Program-made: the position numbers and the translations under genes
The notes under the pieces: model-generated
Told to the model about the DNA's origin: nothing
The model's input: the letters and a program-made list of their open reading frames with translations, nothing else
The model's database searches: none
In this document: positions 24,367-32,681 of the stretch, piece by piece
Position numbering within the stretch: position 1 is the stretch's first letter
Layout of the letters: each line of letters opens with the position of its first letter
DNA from: Microbacterium foliorum
GTDB taxonomy: Bacteria > Actinomycetota > Actinomycetes > Actinomycetales > Microbacteriaceae
Direction of reading: 5' to 3'
Length of the DNA stretch: 64,000 nucleotides
NCBI RefSeq assembly: GCF_006385575.1
Contig: NZ_CP041040.1
Location: forward strand, 1,178,001 to 1,242,000

Positions 24367-24900
24367 TCAGGTCTCGTCGTCCGCCCCGCCTCGCTCGGCC
24401 TCGCGCCGCACGAGGCGGGGGAGGACGAGCCACAGCAGGAGCACACCCACGAACGAGGAGACGAGCGCGATGAGTCCCGCGGTTCTGCCGACGGTGAAGT
24501 CGATGATGAGTGTCGTGACGCCGATCGTGAGTGCGGCGATCGCCACGAGATCGATCTTGACGATGCGAGCGGCCACCCGCACGAGTTCAGGTTTGCGGCG
24601 CCGACCGAACAGCGCCCGGTGCATGCCCACGGGGGCCAGCGCGAGGATCGTGGCCACGGCGGCGAGACCTACGAGCACCACGTACACGTCCCGCTGGAAC
24701 TCGTCCATGTCCTCGAACCGGGGAGTGAACGCCACGGCGAGCAGGAACCCCGTGAGGATCTGGGTGCCGGTCTGCATCACGCGCAGTTCCTGCAGCAGCT
24801 CCTCCCAGTTGCGGTCTGCGCGCTCGTTGCGCGTCTCATCTCGTCCGTCGCGGAGGTCGTCGAGCTCCGCGGGTGGCGCGGGTCGTTCATCGGGATCCAT
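24367..24900 (-). CDS. DUF6328 family membrane protein
   Basis: A 177-residue protein with an acidic N-terminus and four predicted membrane helices (about residues 46-60, 72-93, 118-136 and 140-162). The sequence NWEELLQELRVMQTGTQILTGFLLAVAFTPRF is characteristic of an actinobacterial family annotated as DUF6328, function unknown. It converges on dps with 20 bases between and is divergent from the small gene at 24970. Confidence 0.8.
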   Translation of the reverse strand: MDPDERPAPPAELDDLRDGRDETRNERADRNWEELLQELRVMQTGTQILTGFLLAVAFTPRFEDMDEFQRDVYVVLVGLAAVATILALAPVGMHRALFGRRRKPELVRVAARIVKIDLVAIAALTIGVTTLIIDFTVGRTAGLIALVSSFVGVLLLWLVLPRLVRREAERGGADDET

Positions 24901-24969
24901 GCCGCCAGTCTTGCGGGATGCCGCGGATCCTGTCCAGATACTTGTGCGTCGACCGAGAAGGAGATCATG

Positions 24970-25191
24970 ATGACGCTTCCCCCGATCCGGGAATGGTGGT
25001 CAGAGCTGTCGCTCGAGGCGCGGGTCGATGTGCTCGGGGAGTCGGCGCCGCAGCTGAGCGAGCGGGCCCGAGCCGAGATACGGACGATCACAGGCGCGGT
25101 GGTCGGCATGACCGAGATGCTCTCGGACGAAGACCTCGACTACGCCCGCTCGGAGACACGCTCGGAGATCGCGGACGAGGATTCCGACTGA
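24970..25191 (+). CDS. small acidic hypothetical protein
   Basis: A 73-residue protein, MTLPPIREWWSELSLEARVD onward, rich in glutamate and aspartate at its C-terminus, with helices predicted but no membrane segment or known domain. AAGGAG (24958-24963) lies six bases before the ATG at 24970, which is preferred over the adjacent ATG at 24967. It converges on the acyltransferase gene with ten bases between. No family recognised. Confidence 0.7.
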   Translation: MTLPPIREWWSELSLEARVDVLGESAPQLSERARAEIRTITGAVVGMTEMLSDEDLDYARSETRSEIADEDSD

Positions 25192-25201
25192 CTCGACGCG
25201 C

Positions 25202-25783
25202 TCAGCTGTCTTCGGAAGCCTGCTCCTCGCGCAGTCGGGGTGTCGTCCGGCGTTCCGGGCGCAGGCCGGCCTTGTCGGCGTAGAAGGCGCGGATCCGGTC
25301 CATATCAGCCGCGACGTCACCCGTCAGTTCGAGGGTGGGGCCGAGGCCGGTGGTCATCGTCGTGCGGTCGACGAACCCGAGTGTCACCGGCATCCCGGTC
25401 TCTCTCGCGATCCGGTAGAAGCCGGACTTCCAGTACTCGTTGCCCCCGCGGGTGCCGTCTGGCGTGATCACGAGACCGAAGACACTGCCGGAGTGCACCT
25501 GCGCGACGACGTCGTTGACGACTCGTGCCGGGTCGGCTCGGTCGACGGCGATGCCGCCGATGCTGCGCATGATCGGCCCTCGCCAGCCCCGGAACAGGCT
25601 GTTCTTGCCGAGCCAATGCACCTCGATGTCGAGCCGCCATGCGATCGCCAGCATGAGGACGAAGTCCCAGTTCGACGTATGCGGCGCACCGATCAGGATC
25701 GTGGGTCGGGTAGGTGTCGTCTCGGCGGTGAGGGTCCAGCGGCTGACTGCCCAGAAGAGGCGGGCGAGGAGTCGTTTGAGCAC
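25202..25783 (-). CDS. 1-acyl-sn-glycerol-3-phosphate acyltransferase family protein
   Basis: A 193-residue PlsC-type acyltransferase that would transfer an acyl group to a lysophospholipid or similar acceptor at the membrane. The HX4D motif is H35-TSNW-D40, block II is GKNSLFRGWRGPIMRSIGGIAVDR, and block III-IV is GLVITPDGTRGGNEYWKSGFYRIA (the EGTRS-like motif reads PDGTRGG). It is a short member of the family. Its GTG start lies exactly 6 nt downstream of TACGGT, a leaderless arrangement. Confidence 0.88.
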   Translation of the reverse strand: MLKRLLARLFWAVSRWTLTAETTPTRPTILIGAPHTSNWDFVLMLAIAWRLDIEVHWLGKNSLFRGWRGPIMRSIGGIAVDRADPARVVNDVVAQVHSGSVFGLVITPDGTRGGNEYWKSGFYRIARETGMPVTLGFVDRTTMTTGLGPTLELTGDVAADMDRIRAFYADKAGLRPERRTTPRLREEQASEDS

Positions 25784-25789
25784 TCGTCA

Positions 25790-25795
25790 ACCGTA
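25790..25795 (-). promoter_or_regulatory. probable -10 box, leaderless acyltransferase gene
   Basis: TACGGT on the minus strand, followed by TGACGA and the GTG start. Confidence 0.55.
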
Positions 25796-25864
25796 GAGCA
25801 GAGCTCCTGTTTATCCGCTGTCGTCCGACGAGCGCCTTTTCGCGCCATCCCGTCGACACAGGCG

Positions 25865-25870
25865 TACCAT
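25865..25870 (+). promoter_or_regulatory. probable -10 box, leaderless small gene
   Basis: TACCAT is followed by CGAATG (6 nt) and the ATG at 25877. Confidence 0.55.
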
Positions 25871-25876
25871 CGAATG

Positions 25877-26020
25877 ATGGCCAAGACACAGGACTCCGCC
25901 GAGCAGGACGCACCGACCGTGCTTCAGCCGCTGATCGGAACTCCGAACCTGCTTGATGACGACGCCGCCGGATACTGCAGCGGCGGCGTCTGCCACTTCC
26001 CTGCGCCGAAGACGCAGTAG
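25877..26020 (+). CDS. 47-residue small protein with CSGGVC motif
   Basis: A very short gene coding for MAKTQDSAEQDAPTVLQPLI, an acidic middle (NLLDDDAAG) and a C-terminal segment GYCSGGVCHFPAPKTQ. It has two cysteines spaced C-x4-x... as CSGGVC and a nearby histidine, which could bind metal or form a disulfide. The leaderless promoter spacing and normal codon use argue for a real gene. No family recognised. Its 3' end forms one arm of a 15-bp inverted repeat (25978-25992 with 26025-26039) that may terminate it and the convergent MFS gene. Confidence 0.65.
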   Translation: MAKTQDSAEQDAPTVLQPLIGTPNLLDDDAAGYCSGGVCHFPAPKTQ

Positions 26021-26039
26021 CGATCAGACGCCGCCGCAG
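25978..26039. terminator. inverted repeat over the small gene's 3' end
   Basis: CAGCGGCGGCGTCTG (25978-25992) pairs with CAGACGCCGCCGCAG (26025-26039) at 14 of 15 positions with a 32-nt loop that contains the stop codon. It lies between the small gene and the convergent MFS gene. Confidence 0.5.
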
Positions 26040-26048
26040 CGGTGACGG

Positions 26049-27530
26049 TCAGTGGCCGCCGTGCATGGCATCGGCCACATCGTCTGCAGGCTTGCGGACG
26101 AACGCGCTCAGCGCGACGGCGGCGAGCGAGATGATCGCGGCGATGAGGAACGCCATCCGTGCACCCGGTGCTCCGGCGGTGGCGACGTCGAGTCCCTCGG
26201 CCTCTCCGGCGTGCAGGATCGCCGAGTAGGTAACCGTGAGGACGGCGACACCGGCTGCCCCGCCGACCTGCTGGAGCGTGTTCAGCACCGCCGAGCCGTG
26301 CGAATACAGCGAACGCGGCAGCGACCCGAGTGATGCGGAGAACAGCGGCGTGAAGGACATCGCGAGACCGACCGACATCGCGGCCTGCACGATGATCAGC
26401 ACCCACCACACGGTGTGCTCCCCGACGGTCGAGTAGTAGAACAGCGCCGCCGAGACGAGGATCGTTCCGGGAATCAGGAGCGGGCGCGTTCCGCGAGCGT
26501 CGTAGACGCGCCCCATGAGCGGTCCGAGGAGGCCCATCAGTACCGAACCCGGAAGCAGGATCAGGCCGGACTCGAGCGCGTTGAGGCCCGCGACGTTCTG
26601 CAGGTACTGGGGGAGCAGGGTCAGCGTTCCGAACATCGACAGCGCGAGGATCGCCATGATGATCACGGCGAACGTGAAGTTGGCGGAGCGGAACACCCGC
26701 AGATCGAGCAGCGCGTCGTCGATCCGCTGCAGCACCAGCTGACGCCACACGAACAGCGCGAGAGCGACGGCACCCACGACGAGTGCGGTGACGCCGGCTG
26801 CCTCACCGGAACCACCCTCGCCACCGAACTGGCTGAGGCCGAACACGATGCCGCCGAAGCCGAGCGCCGCGAGCGGGATGGAGAGCACGTCGAGGGGGAC
26901 CTTGCGTGTCTCGCCGAGGTTCGTCATCCACTTGACCCCGATGAAGAGAGAGACGAGGGCGATCGGCAGGATGATCGCGAACAGCGCGCGCCAGTGGAGC
27001 GTCTCGAGCACCGCTCCCGCGAGGGTCGGGCCGATCGCGGGGGCGAGCGAGATGACGAGGCCGACCCGGCCCATCATGCGACCGCGCGACTGCGGCGGTA
27101 CGACGTTCATGATCGTCGTCATGAGCAGCGGCATCATGATGCCGGTGCCGGCGGCCTGGATGACGCGACCGAGCAGCAGGATCTCGAAACCGGGTGCCAC
27201 GAGAGCGACGAGGGTGCCGAGGGAGAACGAGGTCATCGCGGCGATGAAGACCTGGCGCGTCGTGAAACGCTGCAGGATGAACCCGGTGGTCGGGATCACG
27301 ACGGCCATCGTCAGCATGAACGCGCTCGTCAGCCACTGGCCGAGTTCGGGCGGGATGCCCAGATCGGCGTTCAGGTGGGGGATCGCGATCCCCATCGTCG
27401 TCTCATTGAGGATGGCGACGAAGGCGGCGACGAGGAGAAGCCAGATCACCCGCATGTCACTGCGGGCGATCCCGCCTCCGGCCGCGGCCGCGGGGGGCGT
27501 GGTGATCGAACCGGTGTCGACGACAGACAT
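26049..27530 (-). CDS. MFS drug exporter, DHA2 (EmrB/QacA) type
   Basis: A 493-residue proton-driven exporter with about 14 membrane helices. Motifs include LNETTMGIAIPHLNADL in helix 1, WLTSAFMLTMAVVIPTTGFI (helix 2), and PAIGPTLAGAVLETLHWRALF (motif C of antiporters) in helix 5. Substrates are probably drugs or organic cations/solvents, but are not predictable. The start at MSVVDTG is set by AGGAGG four bases upstream; the longer frame has no ribosome binding site. It is divergent from the ABC exporter gene. Confidence 0.9.
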   Translation of the reverse strand: MSVVDTGSITTPPAAAAGGGIARSDMRVIWLLLVAAFVAILNETTMGIAIPHLNADLGIPPELGQWLTSAFMLTMAVVIPTTGFILQRFTTRQVFIAAMTSFSLGTLVALVAPGFEILLLGRVIQAAGTGIMMPLLMTTIMNVVPPQSRGRMMGRVGLVISLAPAIGPTLAGAVLETLHWRALFAIILPIALVSLFIGVKWMTNLGETRKVPLDVLSIPLAALGFGGIVFGLSQFGGEGGSGEAAGVTALVVGAVALALFVWRQLVLQRIDDALLDLRVFRSANFTFAVIIMAILALSMFGTLTLLPQYLQNVAGLNALESGLILLPGSVLMGLLGPLMGRVYDARGTRPLLIPGTILVSAALFYYSTVGEHTVWWVLIIVQAAMSVGLAMSFTPLFSASLGSLPRSLYSHGSAVLNTLQQVGGAAGVAVLTVTYSAILHAGEAEGLDVATAGAPGARMAFLIAAIISLAAVALSAFVRKPADDVADAMHGGH

Positions 27531-27692
27531 ACGGCCTCCTGGGCACGAGAAAGAGATGGGGGAGGGTCGCGCGAGTGCGCGGGGACCATTCAGCGTAACC
27601 ACAGCTTGCGACATTCCATTCCGGATCCGGGTGGATCCGATCTCAGAGGATCATCACGGTGTCGATCAGCCCCCGATGTCACCGGCGCTGAC

Positions 27693-27698
27693 TACGCT
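27693..27698 (+). promoter_or_regulatory. probable -10 box, leaderless ABC exporter gene
   Basis: TACGCT is followed by GGCGAG (6 nt) and the ATG at 27705. Confidence 0.55.
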
Positions 27699-27704
27699 GG
27701 CGAG

Positions 27705-29750
27705 ATGAGCATGGGTGGCGGACGCGGCGGATTCCGCGGCGTGGACGAGAGCGCGCAGCGTCGACTCAATGCTGAGGCCCCGCGGATCAGCGGTCTGGGC
27801 GGCAGAGTGGTCGCGCTCTTCCGCCCCTACCGGTGGCGCATCTTCTGGACCGGCGTGCTGGTCGTCATCGGAGCCGGCATCGCGGTGATCCCTCCGCTGA
27901 TCGTCCAGCGCATCTTCGATGACGCGCTCTTCCCTGTCGACGGAGGTCGCCCGCAGCTGCAGCTCCTCGGCTGGCTGGTCGGCGGGATGGTCGCCCTCTT
28001 CCTTCTCTCCGCGGTTCTCGGTGTCGCTCAGACGTGGCTGACGTCGACGGTGGGCAACAACGTCACCGGCGACCTCCGTGTGCGCCTGTTCGAGCATCTG
28101 CAGGCGATGGAGCTCGGGTTCTTCACCCGGACGAAGACCGGCGTGATCCAGTCCCGCCTGCAGAACGACGTCGGCGGTGTCTCGGGAGTGCTGACGAACA
28201 CCGTCACCAGCATCCTGGGCAATGTCGTCACGGTCATCGCCTCGCTTGTCGCGATGATCCTCATCGACTGGCGCCTCACACTGATCGCCGTCGTGCTGAT
28301 GCCGTTCCTGATCATCGTGCAACGCCGCGTGGGCCAGGTGCGTGCGCGCATCGCCGGAGAGACGCAGGAGTCGCTGTCCGAGCTCACCTCGATCACGCAG
28401 GAGACGCTGAGCGTCTCGGGGATGCTGCTCTCCAAAGCGTTCAATCGCCAGCGCACCGAATCCCAGCGCTACCAGGCCGAGAACCGCAACCAGGTGGTCC
28501 TGCAGGTGCGGCGGGCGATGAGCGGTCAGGGCTTCTTCGCCGTCGTCCAGGTGCTGATGGCGAGCGTCCCGGCCGTCATCTACCTCGTCTCGGGGTACCT
28601 CATCGCCGGCGGCACCGGCGCGATCACCGCCGGTACGGTCGTGGCGTTCACGACCGTCCAGGCTCGTCTGCTGCAACCGCTGATGGGTCTCATGCGGGTG
28701 TCGCTCGACCTGCAGACGTCATCCGCGCTGTTCGCCCGCATCTTCGAGTACCTCGACCTCGTGCCTGAGATCCAGGACGCGCCGGATGCGATCGCAGTCT
28801 CCGAAGCCCCGGGGCCGCGCGGGCGGATCGAGTTCGCGGATGTCGTCTTCCGCTACCCGGATGCGGCGCCCGACGCTCGTCCCACGCTGCAGGGCGTGTC
28901 GTTCGTCGCCGAACCGGGGCAGCATGTGGCATTCGTCGGTCCGTCGGGCGCCGGCAAGACGACAGTGCTGTACCTTGCTCCGAGGCTGTACGAGGCGCAT
29001 GGCGGCGCTGTGCTCTTCGCGGGAGCCGACGTGAAGACCCTCACGCAGGAGTCGATCATCGATCAGGTCGGCATAGTGTCTCAGGAGACCTACCTGTTCC
29101 ACGCCACCATCCGCGAGAACCTGCTCTACGCCCGCCCGGAGGCGACGGACGAGGAGATGATCGCTGCCTGCACCGCGGCCAACATCCACCACATCATCAG
29201 CGGGTTCGAAGACGGCTACGACACGGTGGTCGGAGAGCGGGGCTACCGCCTCTCGGGTGGCGAGAAGCAGCGCATCGCGATCGCCCGCGTGCTGCTGAAG
29301 GATCCACCCGTGCTGCTGCTCGACGAGGCGACCTCCGCCCTCGACACCGTGTCGGAGCGCGTCGTTCAGGAGGCGTTGGACGAAGCGGCGAAGGGGCGCA
29401 CGACCCTCACGATCGCGCACCGACTCTCGACGATCATGGGTGCGGACGTCATCCACGTGGTGGAGGCCGGGCTGATCGTCGAGTCGGGCACCCATGCCGA
29501 ACTCCTCGCCCGGGGAGGTCTCTACGCCGAGCTCGCCGCGCAGCAGGTGGCCGCGTCGCGCGTGCTCGACACGGAGATGGTCATCGAGACGGCGGTCTCG
29601 GGAGGCATGCGTGCCGCACTCGTCGACCGCCGAGCCGACCGGGCGCCGGAGGACTCGGCCGGAGCGGATGCGGTCGATGCCCTCACCGCGCCGGTTCCGC
29701 TGCTCGAGGTGCCTCGCGCGGACGAGCGGGTGTACCCGGCCGAGGGGTGA
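27705..29750 (+). CDS. ABC transporter, fused permease and ATPase (exporter)
   Basis: A 681-residue half-transporter of the MsbA/LmrA type. A six-helix membrane domain (about residues 42-350) is followed by an ATPase domain with Walker A GPSGAGKTT (near residue 415), signature LSGGEKQRIAIAR, Walker B VLLLDEATSALD and the IAHRLSTI switch region. It likely acts as a homodimer exporting lipids or hydrophobic compounds. A 90-residue C-terminal extension lacks recognisable domains. The ATG at 27705 was chosen from the leaderless promoter and the glycine-rich N-terminus; an open frame continues far upstream but is only the shadow of the MFS gene. Confidence 0.92.
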   Translation: MSMGGGRGGFRGVDESAQRRLNAEAPRISGLGGRVVALFRPYRWRIFWTGVLVVIGAGIAVIPPLIVQRIFDDALFPVDGGRPQLQLLGWLVGGMVALFLLSAVLGVAQTWLTSTVGNNVTGDLRVRLFEHLQAMELGFFTRTKTGVIQSRLQNDVGGVSGVLTNTVTSILGNVVTVIASLVAMILIDWRLTLIAVVLMPFLIIVQRRVGQVRARIAGETQESLSELTSITQETLSVSGMLLSKAFNRQRTESQRYQAENRNQVVLQVRRAMSGQGFFAVVQVLMASVPAVIYLVSGYLIAGGTGAITAGTVVAFTTVQARLLQPLMGLMRVSLDLQTSSALFARIFEYLDLVPEIQDAPDAIAVSEAPGPRGRIEFADVVFRYPDAAPDARPTLQGVSFVAEPGQHVAFVGPSGAGKTTVLYLAPRLYEAHGGAVLFAGADVKTLTQESIIDQVGIVSQETYLFHATIRENLLYARPEATDEEMIAACTAANIHHIISGFEDGYDTVVGERGYRLSGGEKQRIAIARVLLKDPPVLLLDEATSALDTVSERVVQEALDEAAKGRTTLTIAHRLSTIMGADVIHVVEAGLIVESGTHAELLARGGLYAELAAQQVAASRVLDTEMVIETAVSGGMRAALVDRRADRAPEDSAGADAVDALTAPVPLLEVPRADERVYPAEG

Positions 29751-29757
29751 GACGCGC

Positions 29758-30531
29758 TCAGTGCACCGACAGGCCGCCGTCGATGAACAATGACTGCCCT
29801 GTGACGTAGCTCGAGCCGACACCGGCGAGGAACACGGCTGCCGCCGCGAAGTCTGCGGGCAGCCCGTTGCGGCCGATCATCGTCCGAGCGGCGAGTGCCG
29901 CGATCTGCTCCGGATCCTCCTGCAACCGCGCGTTGAGCGGGGTGAGCACGAATCCGGGCACGAGGGTGTTGCTCGTGACTCCGGTTCCACCCCACGCCTC
30001 GGCCTCAGAGCGCATCAGCGACTCCACGGCTCCCTTCGACGCCCCGTAGACACCGCTGCCGACGAAGGCACGATGCGCCTGCTGCGAGCTGATCTGGATC
30101 AGGCGCCCGAAGCCGCGCTCGGCCATGCCTGTGGCGTAGCGCTGCCCGAGCAGGAAGGGGGCGAGCGCGTTGACGGTCATCGTCGCGTCCCAGTCCTCCT
30201 CGGTGATCTCGGCGAACGGCGGGCGGATGTTGATCCCTGCGGAGTTCACGAGGATGTCGGGTTCGCCGAACGGCTCGATGGCAGCCTCGGCGAGAGCCCG
30301 GATTCCCTGACGAGAGCTGAGATCCCCGACGACGCCGGCTGCGCGGCATCCCGCGCGAGTGAGCTCGGCGACGGTCTCGGTGATCCGGGCTTCGCCGCGC
30401 GCGACGATCACCGTGGACGCACCAGCCCTCGCGAGGGCGGTCGCGATGCCTCGTCCGATGCCCGAGCTCCCGCCGGTGACGACCGCTGTGCGGCCCTCGA
30501 GCGAGAAGAGGTCGGCGAGGTACTGGTTCAC
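29758..30531 (-). CDS. SDR family oxidoreductase
   Basis: Classical short-chain dehydrogenase of 257 residues. Cofactor loop TGGSSGIGRGIA, NSAGI motif (LVNSAGINIRPP), catalytic serine in QISSQQAH and Y-x3-K as YGASK; C-terminal GQSLFIDGG. It resembles gluconate 5-dehydrogenase or 3-oxoacyl reductase types; the substrate is unknown. AGGAG four bases before the GTG at 30531 decides the start. It lies 20 bases downstream of the glycosyltransferase gene on the same strand and converges on the ABC exporter. Confidence 0.9.
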   Translation of the reverse strand: MNQYLADLFSLEGRTAVVTGGSSGIGRGIATALARAGASTVIVARGEARITETVAELTRAGCRAAGVVGDLSSRQGIRALAEAAIEPFGEPDILVNSAGINIRPPFAEITEEDWDATMTVNALAPFLLGQRYATGMAERGFGRLIQISSQQAHRAFVGSGVYGASKGAVESLMRSEAEAWGGTGVTSNTLVPGFVLTPLNARLQEDPEQIAALAARTMIGRNGLPADFAAAAVFLAGVGSSYVTGQSLFIDGGLSVH

Positions 30532-30551
30532 GGGTCTCCTCATGGCGCGGC

Positions 30552-31499
30552 TCACCACGCCAGGGCGGCGGTGAGTGCGGGGTCGGGGCGGGCGGCGGAG
30601 CGCTCGGGGAGTGCTTCGATCTCGGCGACGAACGCATCGATCTCCGCCGAATATGCGGAATCGTCGTGGGTGCGTGCTATCTCGAGCAGCGGGGGCACGT
30701 CCATGGTGAGAATCAGCTCCAGCCTGGCCGTGACGGCGGCGCGGGCGCCCGCCTCATGCAGCACTCGGATTCCGCCCCGCAGCGCGTCCAGGTAGTCGCG
30801 CAGCACCGGGAGCTGTGCCCGGCCCTGCGTGATCGAGGTTCCGTCAGCCCGCAGACGCCAGTTCACGACGGTGTCGGGGATGACGTCGAAGCTGCGTGCG
30901 CGGGTGTACATCAGCTGCGCGACCACCTGATCCTCATACGCCACGCCCTCGGGAAACCTGAGATCGCTCCAGAAGTCGGTGCGGCTGATCTTCGACCACG
31001 CCACGATGTTGGCGCTCGCACGCGGGTGCTCCATGATCGTGGTGCGCAGCCGCGCCGGAGATGTCGCCGCCGACACCCATGGCTGCACCCGCCCAGGGAC
31101 ATAGCGCTCGCCGTCGAAGCGCGATCGCACGTAGGCGCCGGCGACGAAATCGCTGCCGGTCTCGGTGACGGTGCCGAGGAGGCGCTCGAGTGCCGTGGAG
31201 GTGAGTTCGTCATCACCGTCGAGAAAACCGACGAAGGGCGTGTCGACCAGGTCGAGACCCACGTTCCGTGCGGCGCCGAGTCCTCGTGACGCCTCGTGCC
31301 GCAGGCTTCGGAACCGTGGATCCGACGCGGCCGCTGCGGCGAAGATCTCTGCGGTGTCGTCGACGGAGCCATCGTCGATGAGGAGAGCGCGCCACCGTGT
31401 CTCTGACTGCGAGAGCAGCGAGTCGAGTGCGGCGGGAGCGAAGGCGCCGATGTCGCGGCCGGGGACGATCAGGGTCACGATCGGGGCGGATGCGGTCAC
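30552..31499 (-). CDS. glycosyltransferase family 2
   Basis: A 315-residue GT-A fold enzyme. IVTLIVPGRDIGAFAPAALDSLLSQ is the first beta-alpha unit, LLIDDGSVDDT the nucleotide-binding acidic site, RGLGAARNVGLDLV the family helix and GFLDGDDELTS the DxD-type metal site. No membrane helix is seen, so it is probably cytoplasmic and acts on lipid-linked or teichoic-type glycans. The GTG start is 6 nt after TAGACT, a leaderless arrangement, indicating separate transcription from the nad operon that ends 37 bases upstream. Confidence 0.88.
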   Translation of the reverse strand: MTASAPIVTLIVPGRDIGAFAPAALDSLLSQSETRWRALLIDDGSVDDTAEIFAAAAASDPRFRSLRHEASRGLGAARNVGLDLVDTPFVGFLDGDDELTSTALERLLGTVTETGSDFVAGAYVRSRFDGERYVPGRVQPWVSAATSPARLRTTIMEHPRASANIVAWSKISRTDFWSDLRFPEGVAYEDQVVAQLMYTRARSFDVIPDTVVNWRLRADGTSITQGRAQLPVLRDYLDALRGGIRVLHEAGARAAVTARLELILTMDVPPLLEIARTHDDSAYSAEIDAFVAEIEALPERSAARPDPALTAALAW

Positions 31500-31505
31500 C
31501 AGCCG

Positions 31506-31511
31506 AGTCTA
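31506..31511 (-). promoter_or_regulatory. probable -10 box, leaderless glycosyltransferase gene
   Basis: TAGACT on the minus strand, then CGGCTG and the GTG start at 31499. Confidence 0.6.
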
Positions 31512-31536
31512 TGGCCGCACGCGCTGCTCACGCCGT

Positions 31537-32676
31537 TCAGTGATGGGCGACTGCACGCACCGCCTCGGCCACCAGCGCGGCGAGCCGCTCAGGCAGATCG
31601 GGGGGAAGCGCCTCGCGTCCGAATGTGAAGCGCACGGAGGTCTGTGCGACAGCAGGGGACACCCCGCACGCGAGGAGCACGTGCGAAGGCTCATCGCTTC
31701 CGGCCGCACACGCCGAGCCGCTCGACGACACGACTCCCCGTCGCTCGAGCTCAAGCAGAACTGCCTCGCCGCTCACCCCGGCGAACGCGAAGCTCGCGGT
31801 GCCGGGAAGCCGCGCCACCGGGTCACCGGTGAGCGATGCCCGCGGCACGAGCGCCTGCACCGACGCGATGAATCGTCCGGTCGAAGCCCTGAGCCGAGTG
31901 TTCACCTCATCGCGCTCGGCGTCGGCGAGTTCCAGCGCTGTGGCGAGGGCCACCGCCCCCGCGACGTTTTCGGTGCCCGAGCGGCGGCCCCGCTCCTGGC
32001 CGCCGCCGTGCATGAGGGGTTCGAGCGCGATGCGCCCCCGCACGGCGAGCGCTCCGATGCCCTTGGGCGTCCCGAGCTTGTGTCCGGCCACCGCTATCGC
32101 GTCCGCTCCGAGGTCGGCGAGCGGCAGCCACCCCGCCGACTGCACGGCGTCGACATGCAGCGTTACGCCTGCGCTGCGGGCCGCTGCTGCGAGTGCGGGC
32201 ACGTCCTGGATCGTGCCGATCTCGTTGTTGGCGTGCCCGATGGCGACCAGTGCGGTGTCATCGCGCAGGGACTGCGACAGTGCGGCAGCGGAGATCCTGC
32301 CGAGCGCGTCGACCGGAGCCGCCGTGACCTCGACGCCGTGGAAATGACGCAGGTAGTCGGCGGACTCGAGGATCGACTCGTGCTCGATCGGCGAGACGAC
32401 CAAGTGCCGACGGCCACGGACCAGGGCTCCGAGCACGATCCCCTTCACCGCGAGGTTGTTCGACTCTGTTCCGCCGGAGGTGAAGATCACATCGCCGGAG
32501 CGCATCCCGAGAACGCAAGCGACCCGTGAACGTGCCTCGTCGAGCGCGCTCGCCGCAGCCTCGCCGTATGTGTGATGGCTCGACGGGTTGCCGAACACGC
32601 CGGTGAGGAAGGGGCGCATCGCGTCGAGCACCTCCGGGCGGACCGGGGCAGTCGCGGCGTGGTCGAGATAGAGCAT
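31537..32676 (-). CDS. nadS: cysteine desulfurase of the NAD operon
   Basis: A 379-residue NifS/IscS-type PLP enzyme that takes sulfur from cysteine. The PLP lysine is in AVAGHKLGTPKG, the persulfide cysteine in SSGSACAAGSDEPSH. It is the last gene of the nrtR-nadA-nadB-nadC operon, five bases after the nadC stop. In such operons (for example in Bacillus and Corynebacterium) this enzyme supplies sulfur for the NadA [4Fe-4S] cluster, which is the likely job here. A general iron-sulfur role cannot be excluded. Confidence 0.9.
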   Translation of the reverse strand: MLYLDHAATAPVRPEVLDAMRPFLTGVFGNPSSHHTYGEAAASALDEARSRVACVLGMRSGDVIFTSGGTESNNLAVKGIVLGALVRGRRHLVVSPIEHESILESADYLRHFHGVEVTAAPVDALGRISAAALSQSLRDDTALVAIGHANNEIGTIQDVPALAAAARSAGVTLHVDAVQSAGWLPLADLGADAIAVAGHKLGTPKGIGALAVRGRIALEPLMHGGGQERGRRSGTENVAGAVALATALELADAERDEVNTRLRASTGRFIASVQALVPRASLTGDPVARLPGTASFAFAGVSGEAVLLELERRGVVSSSGSACAAGSDEPSHVLLACGVSPAVAQTSVRFTFGREALPPDLPERLAALVAEAVRAVAHH

Positions 32677-32681
32677 CCGCG

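Noticed and set aside
26415..27704. 1,290-nt upstream extension of the ABC exporter frame
   Set aside because: It runs antisense through the MFS gene and lacks a membrane or ATPase pattern; a good promoter and ATG lie at 27693-27705.
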